Source: Bacillota bacterium (GTDB taxonomy: Bacteria > Bacillota > Clostridia > Christensenellales > CAG-138). Taken from it: a stretch of DNA of 64,000 nt. The stretch spans positions 1 to 64,000 of the forward strand of contig JAEESS010000005.1 in NCBI GenBank assembly GCA_016286445.1. Direction: 5' to 3'. Below are positions 50,389-59,055 of the stretch, piece by piece. A program made the translations under genes and the position numbers. The notes beneath the pieces are model-generated. The model made no database searches, was not told where the DNA came from, and worked only from the letters and a program-made list of their open reading frames with translations. Position 1 is the stretch's first letter. Every line of letters begins with the position of its first letter.

Positions 50389-51189
50389 TTAACCGAGCGG
50401 ATCGACGTAATACGTCAGTTCCCATGTGCCGCCGGACCACAGTTCCTGCAGGCGAACGCCGTCGTTCCCCGAATCCATAATGACCGGTTCCCCGTCGATC
50501 TTGCCGACATACAGCGCAAGATGGTTCCCCATTCCCGTCTCCGGATTGATATAGATCAGCACATATCCCGGCTTCAGTTCATCGACGTCAAATTCCAGCT
50601 CATCGATCATCGGCATTTCGTGCAGACGATCGGGTCTGTTGTTCTGATACCAGACCAGCGTTCCGTTGCTGTTGGTCTGCGGATAGACCGATGCGGAGAT
50701 TCCCGCGTCGCGGTATGCCGTGCGGATGAACTTGCTGCAGTCCATCTCGGAATACGGCGTGCCGATATATTTGGCTGCTTCATACAGAACCTTGCGATAG
50801 GGATTGCTTGCCGGCAGCATTTGAATAAATCTTGCGATCCACTCGGTGAACAGCTCGATATAGTGGCTGTTCGCGTTCAGCTTTTCCAAAAGCTTTGCGT
50901 CCGTGGTCGGCATCGAAAGCGGCTTCACCCCCGCGGCGTCCCGAAGGATCATCGCGGCGTCGTACGCGTCGATTTCGCCGTTCCCGTTGAAATCGCAGTT
51001 GAATCTTGCGGAAAGGTCCATCCGCCAGTCCAGTCCGACGCTCATGCGCATGGCAAGCGAGGCGTCGAAAACGGTGATCTCCCCGTCGCCGTTTGCGTCG
51101 CCGATCAGCCCGCTGTCCGCCGCGCTGTGCGCAAAAATCGCAAGCGTCAGCAGAAAGCATATCGCGATCGCAAATACCCGTTTTCTCAT
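50389..51189 (-). CDS. Secreted dockerin + NlpC/P60-type hydrolase (copy 2)
   Basis: A protein of 266 aa, GGAGGG before the ATG. Signal peptide MRKRVFAIAICFLLTLAIFAHSAA, then dockerin loops GDANGDGEITVFDASLAMR and CDFNGNGEIDAYDAAMILR, and the catalytic motif MDCSKFIRTAYRDAGI with GNHLALYVGKIDG. It is a tandem paralogue of 49549-50358, sharing layout and the SVYPxTNSNGTLVWY segment, but well diverged. Probably cotranscribed with it. Confidence 0.82.
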   Translation of the reverse strand: MRKRVFAIAICFLLTLAIFAHSAADSGLIGDANGDGEITVFDASLAMRMSVGLDWRMDLSARFNCDFNGNGEIDAYDAAMILRDAAGVKPLSMPTTDAKLLEKLNANSHYIELFTEWIARFIQMLPASNPYRKVLYEAAKYIGTPYSEMDCSKFIRTAYRDAGISASVYPQTNSNGTLVWYQNNRPDRLHEMPMIDELEFDVDELKPGYVLIYINPETGMGNHLALYVGKIDGEPVIMDSGNDGVRLQELWSGGTWELTYYVDPLG

Positions 51190-51236
51190 ATGCCCTCCGT
51201 GCCGCCGATCTTACCCGCCTGCCGTTTCTTCGAGGA

Positions 51237-52148
51237 TTACAGATTCGCCGCTATCCTCGCGGCAAGGCGAACGTTGTTGTACACAAGCTGAATGTTCGCC
51301 GCAAGGCTCGATCCGCCGGTAATGTCCTTGATCTTCGCCAGTAAAAACGGCGTCGTTTCCTTGCCCTTGATCCCCTGCTTCTTCGCTTCTTCGATCGCGT
51401 CGTCGATCGCCTTGTTGATCACGTCGGCGTCCATCGAATACGCCTCGGGGATCGGGTTCACAACGAGCATGCCGCCCGGATATCCGATCTCACGCGAAGC
51501 CGCGATCGCGTCCGCGATCTCCCTCGGATCATCCGAGCGCCACGGCACCTTGATGCCGCTTTTACGCGTATAGAACGCCGGCAGCTCGTCCGTTCCGTAG
51601 CCGATCACCGGAACGCCTTTGGTTTCGAGGTATTCCATCGTAAGGTTCAGATCGAGAATGCTTTTGGCGCCTGCGCACACCACGCAGACGGGCGTTTCGG
51701 CAAGCTCTTCGAGATCGGCGGAGATATCCATCGTCGTCTCCGCGCCGCGGTGCACACCGCCGATGCCGCCGGTTGCAAACACGCGAATGCCCGCCGCAGC
51801 AGCAGCAATCATCGTTGCGGCAACGGTCGTGGCGCCGTCCATGCCCTTGGCAATCAGCATCGGAAGGTCTCTGCGGCTTGCCTTTGTGACCTTCTGCCCT
51901 TCCCTGCCGAGGTAGTCGATCTGCTCCTCGGTCAGTCCTACGCAGATCTGTCCCTTGATCACCGCGCAGGTCGCGGGTACGGCGCCGTTTTCACGGCAGA
52001 TGCGCTCGCAGTTCAACGCAGTCTCTACGTTCTGCGGATACGGCATACCGTGCGATATGATCGTGCTCTCCATTGCGACGATCGGTTTCCATTCCCGTTT
52101 CGCGTCTTCCACTTCGGGCGACAGAGTAACAAACCGGTTTCTGATCAT
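51237..52148 (-). CDS. psuG: Pseudouridine-5'-phosphate glycosidase
   Basis: A protein of 303 aa. The start MIRNRFVTLSPEVEDAK has GAGG 6 bases upstream. Family motifs are ALESTIISHGMPYPQN-like (AMESTIISHGMPYPQN), VGLTEEQIDYLG, RDLPMLIAKGMDGATTVAATM, VFATGGIGGVHRGAE and VCAGAKSILDL. It splits pseudouridine 5'-phosphate into uracil and ribose 5-phosphate. The partner kinase PsuK is not beside it. Divergent from malQ. Confidence 0.95.
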   Translation of the reverse strand: MIRNRFVTLSPEVEDAKREWKPIVAMESTIISHGMPYPQNVETALNCERICRENGAVPATCAVIKGQICVGLTEEQIDYLGREGQKVTKASRRDLPMLIAKGMDGATTVAATMIAAAAAGIRVFATGGIGGVHRGAETTMDISADLEELAETPVCVVCAGAKSILDLNLTMEYLETKGVPVIGYGTDELPAFYTRKSGIKVPWRSDDPREIADAIAASREIGYPGGMLVVNPIPEAYSMDADVINKAIDDAIEEAKKQGIKGKETTPFLLAKIKDITGGSSLAANIQLVYNNVRLAARIAANL

Positions 52149-52206
52149 AGAACGCCTCATTTCTGTGAATTTTATATATTTTTCTGTATTATTCGCATTT
52201 TCTGTC

Positions 52207-52234
52207 TTGTATTATATCACAGATATGCTAAAAT
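52207..52234 (+). promoter_or_regulatory. Promoter of malQ
   Basis: TTGTAT, 16 bases, TAAAAT preceded by TGC (extended -10), 40 bases before the ATG. Confidence 0.6.
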
Positions 52235-52274
52235 AGAAACAGAAATTTCCACAAAAAAAGAAAGAAGGATGTTC

Positions 52275-53741
52275 ATGAAACGTGCAGCTGGGATCCTGAT
52301 GCATATCACGTCGCTGCCGACCCGCTTCGGCGTCGGTACGCTCGGCAAGGAAGCGTATGCATTCGTCGATTTTCTCGAAGCGGCAGGTCAGACCTACTGG
52401 CAGATGCTGCCGGTGAACCCGACCGGCTATGCCGATTCGCCGTATCAGAGCGCTTCGACCTACGCCGGAAACCCGTACCTCATCGACCTCGACACTTTGA
52501 TCGCGGACGGACTGCTTCTTGAAGAGGAATGCGATCTTGATTGGGGCGACGATCCGACGCGCGTCGACTACGGCAAGCTTTGGGAGAATCGCTTCCCCGT
52601 TCTGAGAAAAGCGTTCGCGCGCTTCGATCGTGCCGAAATGGCGGACTTCGTGCAGGAGAACGCCTGGTGGCTCGACACCTATGCCCTGTTCTGCGCGGTC
52701 AAGACGCATTTCAACAACACCGCATGGTACGCGTGGCCGGATCCCGCGATCAAGGATCGCGTTCCGGAAGCCGTTGCGCAGTATAAAGCGCTTCTCAAGG
52801 AGGAGTACGATTTCCAATGCTTCATCCAGTACGAATTTGACAAGCAGTGGAAGCCGCTCCACGCCTACGCGAACGCGCACGGCGTCAAGCTCATCGGCGA
52901 TATCCCGATCTATGTTCCGCATGACAGCGCGGACGTCTGGGCGGAACCGGATATGTTCCTGATGGACGAACGGCACAACCCGACGCTGGTCGCGGGCGTG
53001 CCGCCGGATTACTTCTCCGAGCTCGGTCAGCTTTGGGGCAATCCGATCTACGACTGGGCAAAGCATGAAGCCGACGGGTTCCGCTGGTGGCGCCGCCGTG
53101 TTTCCGCAGTCGCGGACCGTTTCGACGTGATCCGCATCGACCATTTCCGCGGGCTGGAAAGCTACTGGGGCGTACCGTTCGGCGCAGCCGACGCGCGTCC
53201 CGGCGCATGGTATCCGGGTCCCGGCATGAAACTGGTCCGCGCGATCAAGGAAGCCTGTCCGAACCTCCCGATCATTGCGGAGGATCTCGGCTATCTTACG
53301 CCCGAGGTCAAAAAGTTGCTGTCCGATTCCGGCTTCCCCGGCATGCGCGTTATGCAGTTCGGCTTCGATCCCTGCGGCAATTCGAGAGAGCTTCCGCACA
53401 ACTATCCCGTGCACAGCATCGCCTACACCGGTACGCACGACAACACGCCGATCATGGGCTGGGTCGAGACCGCGCCGGCGGAATGCGTCGCGTTTGCCGT
53501 CGATTATCTCGGGCTCAATGAACGCGAGGGCATGCCCTTCGGCTTTGCGCGCGGTGTGCTGAACTCCGTTGCGGAGCTTGCGATCCTGCAGATGCAGGAC
53601 TACCTTGGGCTCGGCGACGACTGCCGCATGAACAATCCGAGCGCGACCGGCTGCTGGCGCTGGCGTGCGGAGAAGAAGGACTTCTCGCCCGAACTTGCCA
53701 AACGCATCCTCTACTACGCAAGAATGTCCGCCCGTATCTGA
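52275..53741 (+). CDS. malQ: 4-alpha-glucanotransferase (amylomaltase, GH77)
   Basis: A protein of 488 aa. The start MKRAAGILMHITSLPTRFGVG has AAGGA 5 bases upstream. GH77 motifs: YWQMLPVNPTGYADSPYQS, the nucleophile in DVIRIDHFRGLE, the acid/base Glu in IAEDLGYLTPEV and the third acid in THDNTPIMGW. It transfers glucan chains in maltodextrin/glycogen metabolism. Stands alone, divergent from psuG; a terminator follows. Confidence 0.96.
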   Translation: MKRAAGILMHITSLPTRFGVGTLGKEAYAFVDFLEAAGQTYWQMLPVNPTGYADSPYQSASTYAGNPYLIDLDTLIADGLLLEEECDLDWGDDPTRVDYGKLWENRFPVLRKAFARFDRAEMADFVQENAWWLDTYALFCAVKTHFNNTAWYAWPDPAIKDRVPEAVAQYKALLKEEYDFQCFIQYEFDKQWKPLHAYANAHGVKLIGDIPIYVPHDSADVWAEPDMFLMDERHNPTLVAGVPPDYFSELGQLWGNPIYDWAKHEADGFRWWRRRVSAVADRFDVIRIDHFRGLESYWGVPFGAADARPGAWYPGPGMKLVRAIKEACPNLPIIAEDLGYLTPEVKKLLSDSGFPGMRVMQFGFDPCGNSRELPHNYPVHSIAYTGTHDNTPIMGWVETAPAECVAFAVDYLGLNEREGMPFGFARGVLNSVAELAILQMQDYLGLGDDCRMNNPSATGCWRWRAEKKDFSPELAKRILYYARMSARI

Positions 53742-53760
53742 CGATTTCCAAAACCGAATT

Positions 53761-53790
53761 GCCGGGCCCCGAAAAAGGGTCCGGCTTTTT
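53761..53790 (+). terminator. Terminator of malQ
   Basis: Stem GCCGGGCCC / GGGTCCGGC (one G-T pair) with an A-rich loop, then TTTTT. Confidence 0.85.
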
Positions 53791-53792
53791 GA

Positions 53793-54191
53793 TTACTCCG
53801 GCTGTCGTTTCAAAAGCAGCGCCGCAGCCGCGGAGCCGATGGCAAAGCCCATCAGAAGATCCGCAAGCAAGCTCCATGTGACACGGAACGTCCCGAGATA
53901 GATTGCCATCAGCGCGATCGAAACCGTCAGCGCAAGCACTGCGGCGATCCCGCCGAAATACCACGGCGTCTTCTCCCGTCCGAGTCCCAGAAACACGCCT
54001 GCCGCAAGCGCCGTCAGAATCTTGATGACGGTGTTGCCGATCGGCATTGCCGTTTCGGGCAGCCACTCCTTGTAAACGAACAGCGTCAGGAGCAGGACTG
54101 CAAGCAGCAGTACTCCCGCGCCGAGCGCAGCCCCGCGCAAAAGCGCGTGCCACGCGATTCCCGTTCGTTTTTTCCGTTTTGCCGTTGCCAA
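53793..54191 (-). CDS. TIGR04086-type small membrane protein (probable TTG start)
   Basis: About 132 aa with four hydrophobic segments. The preferred start is TTG 54191, giving a basic N-terminus (ATAKRKKRTGIAWHALLRGAALG) with GGGGGTGG about 7 bases upstream. An ATG at 54215 adds eight residues but lacks a ribosome site. The pattern R-G...L, two glycine-rich helices and a C-terminal LLMGFAIGSAAAALLLKR resembles TIGR04086 membrane proteins of Clostridia, whose role is unknown. It follows the transglutaminase gene by 63 bases. Confidence 0.65.
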   Translation of the reverse strand: MATAKRKKRTGIAWHALLRGAALGAGVLLLAVLLLTLFVYKEWLPETAMPIGNTVIKILTALAAGVFLGLGREKTPWYFGGIAAVLALTVSIALMAIYLGTFRVTWSLLADLLMGFAIGSAAAALLLKRQPE

Positions 54192-54254
54192 GCCTTCCCA
54201 CCCCCTTTGCCGCATCCTATGCGGCGGACGGTGCAAACATGACAACGATCGCTT

Positions 54255-56318
54255 TTACGGAAGCGTGCCGTTTCGCTCCATGGCGACGACCGCATCGTAA
54301 TCGAACGGCGTTTCCGCAAGCGTCGGATAACAGGATTCATCGTAATTCCAGTACAGCAATACGCTGCTGCACTGTTCCTTCGTCCACATGAAACAGTTAA
54401 CGCGGTGTCTCGGCGTCCATGTCGGATCAAAGATGTACCAGCCCGTTCCGAGATCGACCATCGTCCAGTAGTGCCGCGTCCGCCAGGTCGTCGTCTTCAG
54501 CCGCTCGACCGAGAGATATCGGATCCCGGCTTCGTCAAGCAGCGCGCGGGTCAGCGAATAGATATTGAAGCAGTCGCCCGTACGCTGCGTATAGCCGTCA
54601 TACGCCGCCTTGCGCCAGTCGGTATAGTTATCATTTACGCCGTTCGCGTAAACAATACGCTCCTGCACGAAATCAAAGATCGCTTTGAGCTTTTCCGCAG
54701 CGACCATATCCGGCTCGGTGATCTCCTCCATGATGCTCTTTGTAAGCGCGCGAAGCTCCTCCTCCGTCACCGTCCGTTCGATCAGTGTAAAGCTGCATTC
54801 GGCTTCGGCAGTATTCCCGCTCAGATCCTCCGCGCGGTACACGACCCGATAGGTCCCCTCTTCATAGAGCTGCACCTCGGAATCGACCGTGACCTCGACC
54901 GGACCGTCCTGCGTGTCCTCGGAAAACACCTCCGCAAAGTACGCGATCGGCTCCCCGACGTACAGGATCCGGTCGATTGCGCCGTAGATCGTCGGCGGCT
55001 CCGTGTCCTCGCAAAGCGTGACCGTCACCGACGCTCCTGTCTCGTTTCCGCTCGTATCGCGCGCAAGTACGGTGACGGTATGCTCCCCGGGAACATCGAA
55101 GTCCGGATCTCCGTCGAACGCCAGCGTGACCGGCGTGACGTCCTCCGCTTCAAAAAAGTCCTCCGGCTGATATGCGTGCCGTGTATAAAACGTCCTGTCC
55201 GCGATCTCCGCTTTTTCGCGAAGCTCCGGCGGCGTTGTGTCGGCAACCGTGACCGCAAGCGTTTCCGCAACGCCGTTGATCGTGATGTCGACTGCAAACG
55301 ATCCGGGCGTGTCCGGAATAAACGGATCCACTGTAAGCGTTTGCCCGTCGCTGTTTTCAAAATCCTCCGGTGTCAGCGCGTCGCGCCTCGCCTCGATCAC
55401 GCGCGGCCGCACGCCGGTGATCAAAAGCGCGCTTTGGACGTCGACGGTATTGCCGCCCTCATCCGTTACGCGGACGGTCACCGTCTGGACGTCCCTGCTG
55501 TTATAATCCGGCGCGTTTATGAACGCAAAGGAAAGCGTCGTTTCGTCCGCAGCGTTCTGCACGAATGCTTCGGCTTCGGCGGTCTCGCCCGGCGCAAGCA
55601 GAAGAAGCGTCGGCTCCGCCTGCGGTGCGATCGTATCGACGACGGTAAGCATCGACGTCGATTCGATCCCCCCGTCCGTCAGAAATACGATCGGGTAAAC
55701 GCCGACATGATGCAGCATATCCGGCTCGATCGGCGTGATCTGCGCCGCGCGGACGCCCTCGATCAAAAACCGATCCGCGGCAGGGATTTCGGATCCCGCC
55801 TCTACAGTCAGCGATTCGACCGTTGCGCGCACGGATACCTTTACCGGAACGACCGTGCGGTTCTTTCCCTGATCCTCTATAACGATGCGGATCGTGTCGG
55901 TCCACTCCGTTCCGAAATCCGGCATTTCGGCAAAGCTGATGCGGACCATGCTCTTATCCCTGATGTTTGTGAGAAACGTGTCCGGACCCGGATCGGCGCC
56001 CAACGGAACGACCGCATCCTTCGCCTCCGCCGTCGGCGCAACGGTGTCCTTGACGTGTACGAAAACCGGCGTCGGCAAGCCGATCGTAAGCTTCAGCGCA
56101 TGCCATCCGAGCGGCAGCGTTTCGCCTTCCCGATCGAGCTCGGCATCACGCGCCGTAAAGTCCTTCGCCGAGACCGGATCTCCGTACTCGATTGTGCGGA
56201 TCGCACGAACGCCGCGAAAGTGGATCAGCACCGCCGCCGCGAGCACGAAAAGAACGCCGAACAGCCAGAAGAGCGCACGGCGCAGGCGTTTATTCCGTTG
56301 TTTCGTATGTTTCTCCAT
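54255..56318 (-). CDS. Membrane-anchored Ig-like repeat protein with transglutaminase-like domain
   Basis: A protein of 687 aa. A basic N-terminus and one transmembrane helix (about residues 15-33) are followed by about five bacterial Ig-like repeats, most opening with D-T-x-x-P (DTVAPTAE, DTIAPQAE, DTTPPELR, DTEPPTIY) and ending in D-x-S/G-G-N-T/E. The C-terminal transglutaminase-like triad is Cys583 (GDCFN), His616 (RTRHYW) and Asp631 (FDPTW). Such exported enzymes are thought to crosslink or cleave wall peptides. The start codon has no convincing ribosome site and follows the yajC terminator, so the promoter is unclear. Confidence 0.85.
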   Translation of the reverse strand: MEKHTKQRNKRLRRALFWLFGVLFVLAAAVLIHFRGVRAIRTIEYGDPVSAKDFTARDAELDREGETLPLGWHALKLTIGLPTPVFVHVKDTVAPTAEAKDAVVPLGADPGPDTFLTNIRDKSMVRISFAEMPDFGTEWTDTIRIVIEDQGKNRTVVPVKVSVRATVESLTVEAGSEIPAADRFLIEGVRAAQITPIEPDMLHHVGVYPIVFLTDGGIESTSMLTVVDTIAPQAEPTLLLLAPGETAEAEAFVQNAADETTLSFAFINAPDYNSRDVQTVTVRVTDEGGNTVDVQSALLITGVRPRVIEARRDALTPEDFENSDGQTLTVDPFIPDTPGSFAVDITINGVAETLAVTVADTTPPELREKAEIADRTFYTRHAYQPEDFFEAEDVTPVTLAFDGDPDFDVPGEHTVTVLARDTSGNETGASVTVTLCEDTEPPTIYGAIDRILYVGEPIAYFAEVFSEDTQDGPVEVTVDSEVQLYEEGTYRVVYRAEDLSGNTAEAECSFTLIERTVTEEELRALTKSIMEEITEPDMVAAEKLKAIFDFVQERIVYANGVNDNYTDWRKAAYDGYTQRTGDCFNIYSLTRALLDEAGIRYLSVERLKTTTWRTRHYWTMVDLGTGWYIFDPTWTPRHRVNCFMWTKEQCSSVLLYWNYDESCYPTLAETPFDYDAVVAMERNGTLP

Positions 56319-56342
56319 CAAGTCACGAAGATTCCATCAAAG

Positions 56343-56367
56343 AAAAAAGCCCGGAAGCCCGGGCTTT
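56343..56367 (-). terminator. Terminator of yajC
   Basis: Stem AAAGCCCGG / CCGGGCTTT; on the minus strand it ends in six T residues. Confidence 0.85.
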
Positions 56368-56381
56368 GGGAAAATCATGGA

Positions 56382-56780
56382 TCAGTCCTTTACTTCTTCG
56401 GTCATGGTATTCTCAACGCCCGCATCCTCGACCTGCGAGATCGCACCGCGTGCAAACACGAGCTTGACCTTGTCGGGTCCGACAGACAGCACGATCACGT
56501 CGTCCTTGACGGAAGAGATCGTTCCGTAAATACCGCCGATGGTGCGTACGCGGTCGCCCTGCTTCAGAGAGCTCAGCATATCCTTGACCTTCTTGTCGCG
56601 GCGGCGCTGCGGGATGATCATCACGACCAGCAGGACCACGACCATCAGAAGCGGGAACAGCAGCGTCATCATGTTGCCGCCTGCGCAGCCGGCGCCGGTG
56701 GACTCCCCACCGCCGAAAAGCCCGCTGAGGCAAGAGGTATCTGCGCCGCAAAGAACAGACTGCGTAAAATTCAGAATCAT
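56382..56780 (-). CDS. yajC: Preprotein translocase accessory subunit YajC
   Basis: A protein of 132 aa if started at ATG 56780 (AAGGAA 8 bases upstream; an ATG two codons earlier has no spacing). A Gly/Cys-rich N-terminus is followed by one transmembrane helix (MMTLLFPLLMVVVLLVVMIIP), then the family motif QRRRDKKVKDMLSSLKQGDRVRTIGGIYGTISSVKDD. It associates with SecDF. No secDF gene lies in the window. Confidence 0.92.
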   Translation of the reverse strand: MILNFTQSVLCGADTSCLSGLFGGGESTGAGCAGGNMMTLLFPLLMVVVLLVVMIIPQRRRDKKVKDMLSSLKQGDRVRTIGGIYGTISSVKDDVIVLSVGPDKVKLVFARGAISQVEDAGVENTMTEEVKD

Positions 56781-56873
56781 AATCATAGTTCCTTTCGAGG
56801 TTCTTTCGATATTATACGAAAAATCATCCGATTCGTCAATACTCGAATGTGAAATCTTTGCAACAAGCAAAGC

Positions 56874-56900
56874 AAAAGGGAGAAGCCGCCCTTCTCCCTT
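56874..56900 (-). terminator. Terminator of 658-aa BspA-like gene
   Basis: 10-bp stem AAGGGAGAAG / CTTCTCCCTT; on the minus strand T-rich sequence follows. An identical copy is at 59005-59031. Confidence 0.8.
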
Positions 56901-56924
56901 CGATTTCTTTTCGCAAGGTATTTC

Positions 56925-58901
56925 TTATTTCACCTTGCAGCTCTTGACGTTTGACCAGCCGCCGAAGTAGGTCATGCCATTGAACACATGATACGAGCGC
57001 ACGCGGACGTAATAGGTCTTGCCGGTCGTCAGGCTCTTGATCACCGTCGACGCCGTCTTCGGATTTGCGATCTTCACAGCTTTCGCGTTCTGTGTGAACG
57101 CAGAATTGGTTGCGTACTGGATCTGATAGCCCGTGAACTGCGAGCTTGCGCCCCACTTCACCGTCATCTGCTTCGAGCCAGCCATGACGCTGTTCAGCGT
57201 ACGGGTGGTGATGCGGACCGTCGTCTTCAGCGGACCGACTTCGCCAAGATTGAAGTTGTCCCCGACGTTTCCGCCGATCCATGTATTGGTTACGGGATCC
57301 AGACGCTTGTTGAAGTACGCCTTGATGCCGTATTGATACCGCGTGCCGGCATAGACCTTGGTATCGAGCCAGTTGAGCTCCTTCGTGTTGTTCCAGCGCA
57401 CGAAGTCCGTCCAGCCGTTCGTCGTGCTGCTCCATGCTCTGCGGTAAATAACGTAGCCATCGGCGCCCGCGACCTTGCTCCAGCTGAGCTTGATGCCGTC
57501 CTTGACGTTTGCGACCGTCGTGGTCGTCGTCGGAGGCAGATAGATTTTGAACGAACCGCGAAAGAGCGTCCTTTGACCTGCGGCTTCACCGTCACCTGTG
57601 AATATGACGACCACATAGCCGGTTCCGGCACTTACATTCTCACGATACGTATAGTTATAGTGCGAGGGGTCGATCACGTGACCGGATAGATCGGTTACCG
57701 TAAAGCGCGGCTTTTGTGCGCTGCCGTTTGCGATCACGAAAGGCGTAGTTCCCTTATACTGCACGTCGTTCTCGTTCCATACAACCTTCACGTTCTTTGT
57801 AAGCGTCAGATAATGCCAGGTCGCGTTCAGCAATGGATTGTTGCACGTTCCAATCTTCAGCTTCTGGTTTCGTTCCGCTTCCGTTCCGTTGTAATACACG
57901 TCCGTCAGCCCCGTGCAGCTCCAAAACGCATAACCGCAGATGTATGTCACGCTGTCCGGAATCGTGATCTCCGTCAGCCCCGTGCAGCTGTAAAACGCAT
58001 TCCATCCGATGCTTGTCACGCCATTGCCGATGGTAACCGACGTCAGTCCCTTGCAGTCTTCAAACGTAGAATCGCCGATACTTGTCACGCCATTGCCGAT
58101 CGTGACCGAAGAGAGTCCCGTGCAGCCGGAAAACGCAGAATTGCCGATGTCTGTCACGCTGTCCGGGATCGTGATCTCCGACAGTCCCGTGCAGTTCTCA
58201 AACGCAAACCATCCGATGCTTGTCACGCCATTGCCGATGGTAACCGACGTCAGTCCCGTGCAGTACTCAAACGCACCAAGACCGATGCTTGTCACGCTGT
58301 CCGGGATCACGATCTCCGTAAGCCACGTGCAGCCGGCAAACGCAAAACGGCCGATGCTTGTCACGCTGTCCGGGATCGTGACCGACGTCAGCCCCGAGCA
58401 GCTATTAAACGCAGAATCGCCGATTGTTGTCACACCGTTGCCGATCGTAACCGACGTCAGCCCCGAGCAGCCGGAAAACGCAGAATCGCCGATACTTGTC
58501 ACGCTGTCCGGGATCACGATCTCCGTAAGCCCCCTGCAGCAGCAAAACGCATAATCGCCGATGCTTGTCATGCCGTCCGGAATCGTGATTTCAGAAAGCC
58601 CCGTGCAGTTGTAGAACGCATAATCGCCGATGCTTGTCACACCATTCTGAATCTCAACTTCGGTGATACTGTTTATAAGCTGATTCCAAGGCTGAGAATT
58701 GGAGCTAAAAGCGGGCATATCCCCGCTGCCGCCGATGGTCAGCGTGCCTGTTTCTTCATCAAACGACCATTCAAGGTTCTCGCCGCATTGACCGGAGGTT
58801 TCTCCTTCTGCGTGTGCCGTGTGCATTGTAAAAGGCAGCAGTGCCACAACCATAAGCGTAAACGCTGCGCAAAGGATCACGAGCCAATACCGTTTTTTCA
58901 T
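56925..58901 (-). CDS. BspA-type leucine-rich-repeat surface protein (658 aa)
   Basis: A protein of 658 aa with GGAGGAG before the ATG. Signal peptide [31 protein letters not shown] is followed by the cap [26 protein letters not shown]. About eleven 23-residue BspA (LRR_5) repeats come next ([32 protein letters not shown]), around 85-340. Then Ig/Fn3-like modules end in [16 protein letters not shown]. The final about 200 residues are almost identical to those of the next gene upstream (59056-63153). It is a probable secreted binding protein; no anchor is seen. Confidence 0.88.
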   Translation of the reverse strand: [658 protein letters not shown]

Positions 58902-58933
58902 CTGTTTCTCCTCCGTGGATCAAATACACATTT

Positions 58934-58962
58934 AGTATATCATACAATAAACGATATGTAAA
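58934..58962 (-). promoter_or_regulatory. Promoter of 658-aa BspA-like gene
   Basis: On the minus strand: TTTACA, 17 bases, TATACT. The ATG is 32 bases downstream after GGAGGAG. Confidence 0.7.
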
Positions 58963-59004
58963 TAAAAAAAGTGAGGAAATCCTCCTCCCTCTTAAAAGCA
59001 AAGC

Positions 59005-59031
59005 AAAAGGGAGAAGCCGCCCTTCTCCCTT
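59005..59031 (-). terminator. Terminator of 1365-aa LRR gene
   Basis: Same hairpin as at 56874 (AAGGGAGAAG / CTTCTCCCTT), part of the duplicated 3' block. Confidence 0.8.
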
Positions 59032-59055
59032 CGATTTCTTTTCGCAAGGTATTTC

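Noticed and set aside
54405..56852. 815-codon open frame on the plus strand
   Set aside because: Antisense to the transglutaminase-like gene and yajC, both well supported.
57900..58660. Regular 69-base repeats resembling an array
   Set aside because: They are codons of BspA-type 23-residue leucine-rich repeats inside a supported gene.
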